From a virus, in IMG/VR virus record IMGVR_UViG_3300010149_000067, positions 1 to 34,336 of that record: a stretch of 34,336 bases of DNA; one strand, 5' to 3'. The position numbers and the translations under genes were made by a program. Under the pieces are notes generated by a model. The model saw only the letters and a program-made list of their open reading frames with translations. It made no database searches and had not been told where the DNA came from. Below are positions 8,101-16,387 of this stretch, one piece after another; within the stretch, counting starts at the first letter, position 1, and the number at the start of each line of letters is the position of its first letter.

Positions 8101-9030
8101 ATGAGCTTTTTTGCATCATCCGCCGCCAGCTTCCAACCCGTTGTTGGCGAAGCAATCAACGAAGTAGATCGCCAACAATTTGTTGGCGCGCAAATCCTGC
8201 CGCTGCAAGGCGTTGCCTCCAAGAAAGGCACTTACGTCAAAATCAAAGCGTCGCAGTTTGACAACGATATAAGCAAGCCGCGCTCCGCTGGGGCCAGCTT
8301 TTCGCAAACGTCCAGCGAGTACGAGAGCGCAACTTTTGAATGCCAAGAATACGGCGTTGAAAATATGCTCGACGATCTCGACGTTGCCGAGGCTGAGACT
8401 GACGCCTTGCTTGACATCGTGACCGTGACCAGCAACCAGCTTGCCGACAACATCATGGTAGGCCACGAGATTCGTGTTGCCAACGCTTTGAGCGGCGCGA
8501 GCTTCAACGGCACTGCCGCGACTGCGGTGATGTCCAACGCTGGGGCCGCGACTCCGATCGCTGACATCAACGCCGCCGTGCAACGCCTGAACGGCAACGG
8601 CATATTCAACAACATTCAGTTGATCATGGAAGCCTCTCTCTATCAAGAGATGACGCAGACCGACGATATGCGCAACCTAATCAACGGCAGCGGCGCGCTG
8701 GCTTACAGCCAAGACCAAGTTGCCCGCGTGTTGGGTGTTGACGGTGTTGTGCTTTGTAACTCGCGTTACAACTCGGCCAAGAAAGGCCAGACCGGAAGCC
8801 GCACCAAAATCTGGCCGACAACCAGCTTTTACGTTGCCAGCATCGCCAACGGCCCGCTGTCAAATGGTGGAGTAGGTCGCACGTTGTTTTACAACGCTCG
8901 CGGAAACGGCGCGTTCACAAGCGAAACCTATCGCTCCGAACAACCCCCCGCCAACGTTGTGCGCGTTCGCTCAAACCTTGACGAGTTAATCGTCAACGAG
9001 TTTGCTGGCGAAAAGATCACCGGAGCCTAG
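8101..9030 (+). CDS. Major capsid protein
   Basis: 309 aa. Position after protease and decoration genes, and features common to HK97-fold capsid proteins of this group: an N-terminal segment with FVGAQILPLQGVASKKGTY, an E-loop-like SFSQTSSEYESATFECQEY, a long helix of the spine type (LDIVTVTSNQLADNIMVGHE) and a C-terminal FTSETYRSEQPPANVVRVRS strand. It has a good Shine-Dalgarno sequence (AAGGAAG, 5 nt before ATG) and is followed directly by a strong terminator, as expected for the most expressed gene. Confidence 0.85.
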   Translation: MSFFASSAASFQPVVGEAINEVDRQQFVGAQILPLQGVASKKGTYVKIKASQFDNDISKPRSAGASFSQTSSEYESATFECQEYGVENMLDDLDVAEAETDALLDIVTVTSNQLADNIMVGHEIRVANALSGASFNGTAATAVMSNAGAATPIADINAAVQRLNGNGIFNNIQLIMEASLYQEMTQTDDMRNLINGSGALAYSQDQVARVLGVDGVVLCNSRYNSAKKGQTGSRTKIWPTTSFYVASIANGPLSNGGVGRTLFYNARGNGAFTSETYRSEQPPANVVRVRSNLDELIVNEFAGEKITGA

Positions 9031-9053
9031 AGAATCCGCAGGGTGGAGAACAG

Positions 9054-9084
9054 GGGGCGGGTGCAAATGCGCCCGCCCCTTTTT
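9054..9084 (+). terminator. Terminator or attenuator after major capsid gene
   Basis: Stem GGGGCGGGTGC / GCGCCCGCCCC (11 pairs, one G-T), loop AAAT, then five T. It lies between the capsid gene and the connector/tail genes, which have no visible promoter of their own. It therefore more likely reduces downstream expression than stops it fully. Confidence 0.88.
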
Positions 9085-9096
9085 AGGATTTAAGAA

Positions 9097-9432
9097 ATGG
9101 CAAGTATAACGCAAGCGCAACTGTCGGCGGATATGAATCACGCCCTTGAGGATTTCGGCGTGACGTTGACGGTTGTGCTGCCGTCCGGATACACGGGCAC
9201 GACATTCAGCGCAACGCGCACTTCAATCACAACAGGCTTTATCTTGGAGACAAACGGGCGCGACGTTCAAATTGATTCGGCCTTTTATCTCAACCTCGTG
9301 AGCTTGTCGCCCGTGCCTGAAAAAGGTTGGATTGTGAACGATGGCACGCGCGACCTAAAGATTGCAATGACCGACAAAGACCCAAGCCGCAGCAGCTTAA
9401 AAATCGACTGCGTTCGGAGGCATTCAAACTAA
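9097..9432 (+). CDS. Probable head-tail connector protein
   Basis: 111 aa, beta-rich (VTLTVVLPSGYTGTTFSATRTS, GWIVNDGTRDLKIAMTDKD). Size and position (first gene after the capsid, coupled to a larger connector or tail gene through TAATG) match head-completion or stopper-type proteins. No specific family recognised. Confidence 0.55.
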   Translation: MASITQAQLSADMNHALEDFGVTLTVVLPSGYTGTTFSATRTSITTGFILETNGRDVQIDSAFYLNLVSLSPVPEKGWIVNDGTRDLKIAMTDKDPSRSSLKIDCVRRHSN

Positions 9433-10190
9433 TGGCGGCAACAAAACTCTGGGAAGTGTACGACATAGAAACGCCTTTTGAAAAGGCGGCAGTCGCGCAC
9501 ATGGCAAACGTGTTTTCCGATGACCTTGCGCAATACTCGATTGTGCGCACGATAAACGATGACACGTTATTGACCCCCCGCATTGAGGTTAGGTTTGAGC
9601 TTGGCGACGCAATGGAACCGATCCCGCAGCGCGGCGGCGGGGCGTCGGCATCCACCCTTGATTATAGAAATTTCAACGCGCAGTTTTTTGCGCGCGTGGT
9701 GACAGACAACGCCCAAGATCAAGAGGACGATCACCACAAGGCGCGCGGAACGGTGCGCCAATGCCTTGCCGTTTCGAGCGACATATTCAGCACGACAGGA
9801 TCAGGAGGCGCGCCGCAGTTGACAGGAACGGTTGACGGCAACACCGCGTTGTCAAACGTGGTAAACGGAGACGGCACGGAGTTCAGCGACGAGCTTGCGG
9901 TTGGCGACACAATCCGGATCGAATCAAGCGCGGGAAACGATACCAAGGTTGTGCAGACAATCAACAGCAACACCCAGTTGCTAGTCACAAGCGACTTTGC
10001 CCTAAACCATAGCGGCGGCAATATCTTTCGGGTGCAGTCTTTTACCTATGGCCCAGCCTTGGAATTGTTCACAGTCAACTACATCAAGCCCGAATCAACA
10101 GTCTACGAAACCGACGGCACGTTTAACGTTTCAGAGTTGAGTTACAACATGGTGATCGGCATCCGGTCGGATGCTTGGCCCGCAAGTTAA
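9432..10190 (+). CDS. Connector/tail completion protein with beta insert
   Basis: 252 aa. The ATG shares one base with the previous stop (TAATG). The N-terminal part (about 1-125, VYDIETPFEKAAVAHMANVF) resembles tail terminator or tail completion proteins in size and layout. Residues about 128-205 form a separate beta domain with a TGTVDGNTALSNVVNGDGT...VGDTIRI pattern, typical of repeat modules in virion proteins. After it the original domain seems to resume (YGPALELFTVNYIKPESTVYE). Function is inferred from position only. Confidence 0.55.
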   Translation: MAATKLWEVYDIETPFEKAAVAHMANVFSDDLAQYSIVRTINDDTLLTPRIEVRFELGDAMEPIPQRGGGASASTLDYRNFNAQFFARVVTDNAQDQEDDHHKARGTVRQCLAVSSDIFSTTGSGGAPQLTGTVDGNTALSNVVNGDGTEFSDELAVGDTIRIESSAGNDTKVVQTINSNTQLLVTSDFALNHSGGNIFRVQSFTYGPALELFTVNYIKPESTVYETDGTFNVSELSYNMVIGIRSDAWPAS

Positions 10191-10252
10191 TGGGACAAAC
10201 TAGCGAAGAGTGGAAAGAATACGCGCCGAAAAGGCCGACCCAAAAAAACTAA
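10190..10252 (+). CDS. Possible 20-aa peptide MGQTSEEWKEY...
   Basis: A 20-codon frame whose ATG shares a base with the previous stop. It is one of three places where a GGACAAAC element lies just after, or beside, a stop codon (also 4715 and 19194). The encoded MGQT start recurs at 4715. Very small; it may be a translated peptide or only a conserved DNA/RNA element. Confidence 0.3.
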   Translation: MGQTSEEWKEYAPKRPTQKN

Positions 10253-10275
10253 TATCAAATTGGAGGAAATGAATA

Positions 10276-10629
10276 ATGGCAGTTACAAGTGATGGCACGC
10301 AAAGTTTCGGGATTGAAGTGTCGCCCGTCGCAATCAATAGCGTGGACTATATTGCGGAAGATTTCAATGTCACTTACGCGGGAAACCGTGTTGACATCAA
10401 CGACAGCAACGGCGAGCCGCTAGGCTCAACGACCGTGCCGCAGCGTGTCGAGTTCAGTGCGACCTTGCAATATGCAACATCGTCAACCGCAAGCCCAACC
10501 ATCGGCCACGAAATGACGCTTGCAACTGGACGGAATGCGGCAACCTATGTGATCACCGAAATTGGCGACGCTCAAACGCAAGGCGACTATGCCAAGTGCA
10601 GTGTTTCCGGTTACGAAAAAATCAACTAG
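10276..10629 (+). CDS. Probable major tail (tube) protein
   Basis: 117 aa, beta-rich, small and acidic, with a strong ribosome site (TTGGAGGAAATGAATA). It lies two genes before the tape measure gene, where siphophages keep the tail tube gene. Short for a tube protein and without a motif I can name, so the assignment is by position; it could instead be a tail-associated minor protein. Confidence 0.5.
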   Translation: MAVTSDGTQSFGIEVSPVAINSVDYIAEDFNVTYAGNRVDINDSNGEPLGSTTVPQRVEFSATLQYATSSTASPTIGHEMTLATGRNAATYVITEIGDAQTQGDYAKCSVSGYEKIN

Positions 10630-10637
10630 GTTTTTGA

Positions 10638-11258
10638 ATGACCGCGCAAGAGCTTTGGGCCGAGTATCGGCCCAAGCTCGACGCCGCGCGGGATCGTGAC
10701 CGAAAAGAGCAACAAGGGGTTTTTCTTTCTGTTCCCGAAAATGTCGGCGGCGTCTGGCTTGAGCCTTTGACCATCGAGCGTTTTTTGCTGCTCGACGGTA
10801 TTGATCATCCTATGCTTACGGGCCGAGGCGTGACGCCTGAGTGCGTTGCGTCTTTCTGTTATATTCTATCCCCTGAATACAGACACGGCGACCAGAAAGC
10901 GGCGCGCGATTTCATCAAATCATTTTCACCTCCAGACGCAAAAGAGTTTGCCGAGCAACTGGCCGAATACGTTCAAGATCAATTTGACCTTGGCGGGGCA
11001 GACTCAAAAAAAGAAAACCAAAGCGGGGCGGGTCAAAGTTGGGTTTGCTCAACGATTGACTTGCTGGCGTCTGAATACAGTTGGAGCGAGCAAGAGATTT
11101 TGCGGCTCCCAATCAAGCGAGCGTTTACCTACGCGCGCGCAATAGTGGCGCGCAAAAGTGAGGGCAACGTTGCGACATTTAGCAAACACCAAGATCGTGT
11201 GAAATCAGAATACCTTGAAGGCATGCAAAAAATAAGGAGCGAAAAAAATGGCGGGTAA
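10638..11258 (+). CDS. Probable tail assembly chaperone
   Basis: 206 aa, helical, directly upstream of the tape measure gene and overlapping it by 11 nt. Chaperones that coat the tape measure protein are normally encoded here. There is a Gln/Ser/Lys-rich linker near residues 123-133 (DSKKENQSGAGQ). I saw no obvious slippery site producing the frameshifted second form found in many phages. Function by position. Confidence 0.5.
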   Translation: MTAQELWAEYRPKLDAARDRDRKEQQGVFLSVPENVGGVWLEPLTIERFLLLDGIDHPMLTGRGVTPECVASFCYILSPEYRHGDQKAARDFIKSFSPPDAKEFAEQLAEYVQDQFDLGGADSKKENQSGAGQSWVCSTIDLLASEYSWSEQEILRLPIKRAFTYARAIVARKSEGNVATFSKHQDRVKSEYLEGMQKIRSEKNGG

Positions 11259-13839
11259 AATCACCTTAATGGCTTTTTTGGGCCTCGACACTTCACAAAT
11301 GAAGGAGGGAATGAGCAAGGCGGAAAAATCTGCGGCCAAAGGCTCCGAAAAAATTGGGCAGAGTTTACGCAAGGGCGTTAACGTGCTTGCCACTGCGGCG
11401 GCTGCCGCTGCCGCTGCCGCTGCCGTTGCGATAACGGCATTCGTCGCCAAGTCGATCATGGAATTTGTAGAGTTTGAGGAAAAGATGAACGAGGTGTTCA
11501 CCTTGTTGCCAGATCAAAGCGCGGCGGCGGAACGGAAGATGACGAAAGACGCAAAGAACCTTGCGCGAGAGTTTGGCGTTTTACCGAATGAAGTTGTGCC
11601 CGCGCTTTATCAAGCAATATCTGCGGGCGTTCCGAAGGAAAATGTTTTTGAGTTTATGGCAGTCGCCAGCAAGGCGGCAATCGGTGGAGTCTCTACCGTA
11701 GAGACTGCGGTTGATGGATTGTCTACCGCAATGAATACATACGGGCAAGACAACTTGAGCGCGAAGGATGCGGCGGACGCAATGTTCACGGCGGTCAAAC
11801 TTGGCAAAACAAACTTTGAATTATTGAGCGGCTCAATGTCAACCGTGCTGCCTATTGCGAAAGCGATGGGTGTTGATTTCGATCAAGTCATGGCGGCGGT
11901 TGCGACACTCACAAAACAGGGCGTTCCCACTGCGCAAGCCATGACCCAAATCCGCGCAGCGATGCAAGCCTTGGGTTCGCCGACAACGAGGCAATCGGCA
12001 TATTTGCAAGAGCTTGGCGTTGATACTGAGAAGATGAAGGCGGCACTTGCTGGCCCAAATGGGTTAGCGGTCGCAATGGGGATGATGGAAAAAGCGGCGG
12101 CTGGGGACAACGAAAAGCTGCGCAAGATGGTTGGAAGTGTTGAGGCTCTAGGCGGCATTCTTGCAGTGACCGCGCGCGGCGGTCTAATTATGGCCGAGTC
12201 AATGGACGAGATGAGTAAGAAAGCGGGCGCAAACGATGTTGCATACGGCAAAATGAATGAATCGCTTAAACGCACGTTTGAAGCACTCAAGGCAACGGTG
12301 AGCGTTGGCCTTACCAATGCAGGTTCGGCGTTCTCGCGTTTGCTTGTTTCGATGGGGCCAGCACTTCAAAGGCTGGCTGACATCTTTGCCGATTTTGATT
12401 GGGGCGGCGTTACTAAAGCGATGAGTGATTTAGGCAAAAGCCTTGCGCCCACTTTGATGAAACTTGCGAACGCTGTCGGCGAATTGATGCGCGAAGTGTT
12501 TGGCTTGTTTGAAGGTATCGGCGCGGGCAAAGGCATTATTGAATCCATTGTTGGCGTGATTATAAAAATAGTTCACGGGGTCAAGGGTGTTGTTCAATTT
12601 GTTAAACAGCTTTTGATTGCGTTTGAAGCGTTGCCAGACGGCGCAAAATCCTTTGCAAAAATTATCGCTGGCTTTGCCCTTGGGCCAATCAAAGCACTGT
12701 TTTCAATCGCTGGTTTTTTACTGAAAACATTTGGCGATCTCGGCATGGCGTTCGGCATTGCAATGGGCGACATAATCGCCGCCACAACAAAAACAATCGG
12801 CAAGTTGCTTCAGCACATTGCGCCGCTTGTCATGGTTGTTGATGAGAGCCAAGGGACGGCGTTGATGAAAGCTGCACTCGAAATGGAAAACGCCGAGCGT
12901 GATCTTGACGCAAAGCGTAAACAGCTTGAAGAGGAACGCAACCAGCGCGCGAGGGAAGCGCACCGCGAGCGCATGCAAATGATAAAAGAGGAAAAGGCCG
13001 CAGAGATAAAAACCGTACAGCAAAAAGAGGAAGCCAAGGTCAAAGACGTAAAAGCAGAGATTGCAAAAAAACGGCAAGCAATGATTGCGCTGACGGGCAA
13101 GCCTTTCTGGACGGTGGCAACCGTAAAGGAATTGGAATCTGTGCCGGATGCAATAATGAAGAAAGCAATGATTGCGCTAACGGCAAAAGGAATAGGTCCG
13201 TTAAAAGAATTGAAAATGGGAAGTGACACTTTTGATCGCAAGACAATTATGGAGGCAACAGGAATGACTCCCGAAATGATTGCCGCAACTAAAAGAAACA
13301 TTTCAATAACTGAGGGGAAAAAGTTGGATGAAATGGTGAAGCACAAAGTAAAGGAATTAGAAGACAAACTTAAAGCAAGTGGTGATCGTATTAAGGAAAA
13401 CGAAGAGTTACGCATGAAAAATTTCTTTTCAATGATTGCTTTGGCTGGCGGCCCATCAGGCCAAGATCATGCGGAAATCCGCGCAAGGTTAAAAACAGCA
13501 GAGCAACGCGCGGCGTTTGATGCAAGAATGGTTGCGCTTTATCAAAGAGGTGTTGCAATACATAGAAGAAACATTGAGCAAAAAACTCGCAAAGCGTTCG
13601 GACAAAAAATGGCCCCTCTTCCTAAAATGGCACCACTTCCGCCAAGCGGGATTTCACTAGGCACGCAGTCGGCTTTTACGCCGCGACCAGTTGGGGCGGC
13701 GCAAACTCCAACAGTGAAAATCGACGCAAACGATATGCTTAAAAAAATGAACACGTTTTATGGCACGGCAATAAAAGACATCCAAAAAAGTTTGCGCTCG
13801 ATTGATTACAGTTTGAAAGGTAAATTTGTAAACCAGTAA
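11248..13839 (+). CDS. Tail tape measure protein, TP901 type
   Basis: 863 aa. The TP901-type core is clear at about residues 85-240: FGVLPNEVVPALYQAISAGV, a MGVDFDQVMAAVATLTKQGV motif and AMTQIRAAMQAL. An Ala-rich run (about 48-60) from a GCTGCC simple repeat precedes it, and hydrophobic membrane-like segments follow at about 430-530. The C-terminal part (600-760) repeats a MIAL-[TA]-G/A peptide three times (QAMIALTGK, KAMIALTAK, SMIALAGG). At about 0.15 nm per residue the length implies a tail of roughly 130 nm. Codon use becomes more AT-rich around 13080-13640, suggesting a recently acquired segment. Confidence 0.92.
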   Translation: MAGKITLMAFLGLDTSQMKEGMSKAEKSAAKGSEKIGQSLRKGVNVLATAAAAAAAAAAVAITAFVAKSIMEFVEFEEKMNEVFTLLPDQSAAAERKMTKDAKNLAREFGVLPNEVVPALYQAISAGVPKENVFEFMAVASKAAIGGVSTVETAVDGLSTAMNTYGQDNLSAKDAADAMFTAVKLGKTNFELLSGSMSTVLPIAKAMGVDFDQVMAAVATLTKQGVPTAQAMTQIRAAMQALGSPTTRQSAYLQELGVDTEKMKAALAGPNGLAVAMGMMEKAAAGDNEKLRKMVGSVEALGGILAVTARGGLIMAESMDEMSKKAGANDVAYGKMNESLKRTFEALKATVSVGLTNAGSAFSRLLVSMGPALQRLADIFADFDWGGVTKAMSDLGKSLAPTLMKLANAVGELMREVFGLFEGIGAGKGIIESIVGVIIKIVHGVKGVVQFVKQLLIAFEALPDGAKSFAKIIAGFALGPIKALFSIAGFLLKTFGDLGMAFGIAMGDIIAATTKTIGKLLQHIAPLVMVVDESQGTALMKAALEMENAERDLDAKRKQLEEERNQRAREAHRERMQMIKEEKAAEIKTVQQKEEAKVKDVKAEIAKKRQAMIALTGKPFWTVATVKELESVPDAIMKKAMIALTAKGIGPLKELKMGSDTFDRKTIMEATGMTPEMIAATKRNISITEGKKLDEMVKHKVKELEDKLKASGDRIKENEELRMKNFFSMIALAGGPSGQDHAEIRARLKTAEQRAAFDARMVALYQRGVAIHRRNIEQKTRKAFGQKMAPLPKMAPLPPSGISLGTQSAFTPRPVGAAQTPTVKIDANDMLKKMNTFYGTAIKDIQKSLRSIDYSLKGKFVNQ

Positions 13840-13849
13840 GGGCGACACT

Positions 13850-14491
13850 ATGCCAAGAAACGACGACGCACCAAATACCGGATGGCAAACCGCTGTTGAA
13901 GTTTCCAGCGTGCCAAGAATCCTGACCCCGTTTTCAGGCATTGGAGACACGAGCGCGAAAATTTACGAACGTGACTTCATTCAAAACGGCGATTACTGGA
14001 CACCCCTCGCGCTTGATACCGCTGACGGTGTTTTTACTAGCGCGTTTCTTATCGAGGAAACGCAGCCGCAACAATTTGGAAATGGGCTTGTGAAATGGAC
14101 TCGACGTTTCGGAACAGTGCCCAGCACGTTTTCACATTATAGCGCGGAGCAGTTCACTTTTTTTGGCTATTATGATAGCTATGAGACAAACACCAGCTAC
14201 CGCGACCCATACCCGCGCGCAACTGTCACCGAAATAACAAACACATTCATCAAGTCAACCGATCCGGAAACTGATTTTCCTTTTGCGTCTGGGGATCAAA
14301 AGTTATTAAGTCAAAACAATCGCGGCGAATTTGTTGGATACGTTGACGGCAACACGACGCCGACAATCTCAACTTATCAAGGCTATGTTTCGGCCAACAC
14401 TCAAATCGTTATTCGTGACCCACTAATCGAGCGTTGTTACGGAAGCGGAAACATCTGGCGCAAACAAGTTTACAAAGCCGAAGCGCAATAA
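13850..14491 (+). CDS. Tail protein of unknown role
   Basis: 213 aa, rich in aromatic residues and beta strands (FTFFGYYDSYETNTSYRD), between the tape measure and tail-fibre-like genes. That position would suit a distal tail or tail-tip component. The sequence shows no recognised domain. Confidence 0.6.
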   Translation: MPRNDDAPNTGWQTAVEVSSVPRILTPFSGIGDTSAKIYERDFIQNGDYWTPLALDTADGVFTSAFLIEETQPQQFGNGLVKWTRRFGTVPSTFSHYSAEQFTFFGYYDSYETNTSYRDPYPRATVTEITNTFIKSTDPETDFPFASGDQKLLSQNNRGEFVGYVDGNTTPTISTYQGYVSANTQIVIRDPLIERCYGSGNIWRKQVYKAEAQ

Positions 14492-14494
14492 AAA

Positions 14495-16387
14495 ATGTCT
14501 GTCCAAAATTCAACAGGTTTGTCATCTCGTGCAAATGAGGGTTACAAGTTTGGCGGCACTTTCTCCCTTGGCACTTCTCCGACATTGCTGGACAGCATTG
14601 AAGCGCGGCGCGTCCAGCGGTTTATTGAAAGCATGGTTTTTAGGTCAGCGTTTGACATTAACACGGGAACGCCCGCAGCAAATCAATTCATTGCAGACTT
14701 TTCAAACAGCGAGGCGGTCAAGTGGCGGCTCGATCTTCAAACAGCTTTGCGTTACGACCGCGAGCCGAGGCTAGGCGCAAATCTAGACTTGCGCGGGCAT
14801 GATATACTTTTTCGCGAGCTTTCGCGCTTGGTTCAATGGGGCGCAAATGGTTTTCAGTTTCACCCGCAAAACTACCCAGCCAACACCGACGCCGATTTGC
14901 GCGTGATCCTCAAGTTGTTCGCTTGGGATTCTGACAACCCTTATCACGTCGGTTTCAAAACTGCATCGGCAAGCGACTTGGCGGGGAGCGGATCACTTGA
15001 CGCAGACAACGGGATTGTGTGGACGTTGCCGCACGAGGACGGCACAAGTGGGCAAGTGCTGCAAACGGACGGCAGCCGAATCTTGTCTTGGGTTGACGGA
15101 GGCAGCGGGCAAAACTTTGGGATCATTTCAATCGCGGGGCAAAGCGATGTTGAGGCTGATCAAAGCAAGGACACGCTCACGCTGATTGCTGGCACTGGCA
15201 TCAGCTTGACGACAGACGCCGCAGCGGATTCGGTGACGATAACAAACACCGACTATGGCGGCGGCACGCTTACGGTTACAGAGCAAGACGGCACGCCCAG
15301 CGTTGCCAATGTCACGACAATCAAATTCAATAACGGCAGCGTGACAGATGACGGCAGCGGAGTTGTTTCTGTTTCCAGTGGCGGCCCCAATGTTGGTGAT
15401 GGAACAATAACAGTAACTTCTCCTTCTTCTTTAAGATTTTCAAATGATTGTGTAACAGAATCGCCAACAGGCGTTGCTAGAGTTTATACAGGTAGGCCAA
15501 TAAATCTTGCTACTACGGGCAACGGCGTAGCAGTAGGCACTTCAGTTGAAACTTACAAATCGGCATCTGTTGGTTATGAGCAATATCATTTCATTGCGGC
15601 AGATGGAATGAAATTTGAGGCCACTGGCAGCGGCACCTCGCAATCGCTTGAAATAAGCGCGCAGTATACAACCGTAGGCACAGACGGCAATAGTTTTGAT
15701 TTTCGTTGCGGCGATGAACTTGCATTCAAAGGCGGCAATGGAATCACTACCTCTTACACCGCTGCGTCATATCCTTATTGGGTAAATCTTGAGGTGAGTG
15801 ATGACGTTGTGCAAAACATCAATTCGATTGCAGCGGTTGGAAATAATTTTGACATTACCGCAGGGTCAGGAATTTCAATAACTGGCGGTACTGCTGAAAT
15901 TACTATTGATTCAGACGTTGCAAATATAGTAGCGGGGACAAATATATCTGTCTCGCAAGATGGGTCAGAGTTCACGATCACCAACGACAAAAGCGCAATC
16001 GTCAAAAGCGTAGACCCTGACCCTGACGCATACGTTGCGGTTTACTGCGATGAATCTCCAGAGGTTAGGTTCAACGATATTCTAACAATCGACAACATTT
16101 CAGAGCATGAAATTGAAACCAAACTTTGCGCGGAGTACGTCCATTCATGTGAGGAGAATACGATCAAAGTCATTGGTCATGCGGCAAGTGATCCTTGCCT
16201 TGTTGGGTTTGCTGTTGATGGTGATTCTCTCTTGCTAAAATTTGCGCACGCAATGCCGTTGCCTGAATCTGTCAACGTTCACTTGTCCGGAATCCGCAAA
16301 GGCTTTGACGGCAAAAGGCATCAACCGAAAACGCTTGAACAAGCGAAACAGAATGATGCATTTTGGGGGTCGGCATATTCTAAATGA
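14495..16387 (+). CDS. Tail fibre / receptor-binding-type protein
   Basis: 630 aa. Residues about 1-165 are a distinct N-terminal domain, probably the virion attachment part. GTSGQVLQTDGSRILSWVDG at about 185-205 is a repeat element common in phage fibres. Several triple-beta repeats follow (IAGTGISLTTD..DSVTITNTD; ITAGSGISITGG..EITIDSD; IVAGTNISVSQDG..FTITND), and the C-terminal 120 residues form a separate Cys-containing domain. DNA from about 15400 to 15960 uses noticeably more AT-rich codons than its flanks, consistent with domain shuffling. Its stop overlaps the glycosyltransferase ATG (ATGA). Confidence 0.75.
   Translation: MSVQNSTGLSSRANEGYKFGGTFSLGTSPTLLDSIEARRVQRFIESMVFRSAFDINTGTPAANQFIADFSNSEAVKWRLDLQTALRYDREPRLGANLDLRGHDILFRELSRLVQWGANGFQFHPQNYPANTDADLRVILKLFAWDSDNPYHVGFKTASASDLAGSGSLDADNGIVWTLPHEDGTSGQVLQTDGSRILSWVDGGSGQNFGIISIAGQSDVEADQSKDTLTLIAGTGISLTTDAAADSVTITNTDYGGGTLTVTEQDGTPSVANVTTIKFNNGSVTDDGSGVVSVSSGGPNVGDGTITVTSPSSLRFSNDCVTESPTGVARVYTGRPINLATTGNGVAVGTSVETYKSASVGYEQYHFIAADGMKFEATGSGTSQSLEISAQYTTVGTDGNSFDFRCGDELAFKGGNGITTSYTAASYPYWVNLEVSDDVVQNINSIAAVGNNFDITAGSGISITGGTAEITIDSDVANIVAGTNISVSQDGSEFTITNDKSAIVKSVDPDPDAYVAVYCDESPEVRFNDILTIDNISEHEIETKLCAEYVHSCEENTIKVIGHAASDPCLVGFAVDGDSLLLKFAHAMPLPESVNVHLSGIRKGFDGKRHQPKTLEQAKQNDAFWGSAYSK

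Noticed and set aside
12810-13415. Minus-strand frame of 201 codons opposite the tape measure gene
   Set aside because: Hydrophobic low-complexity translation, no start signal, covered by a certain gene.
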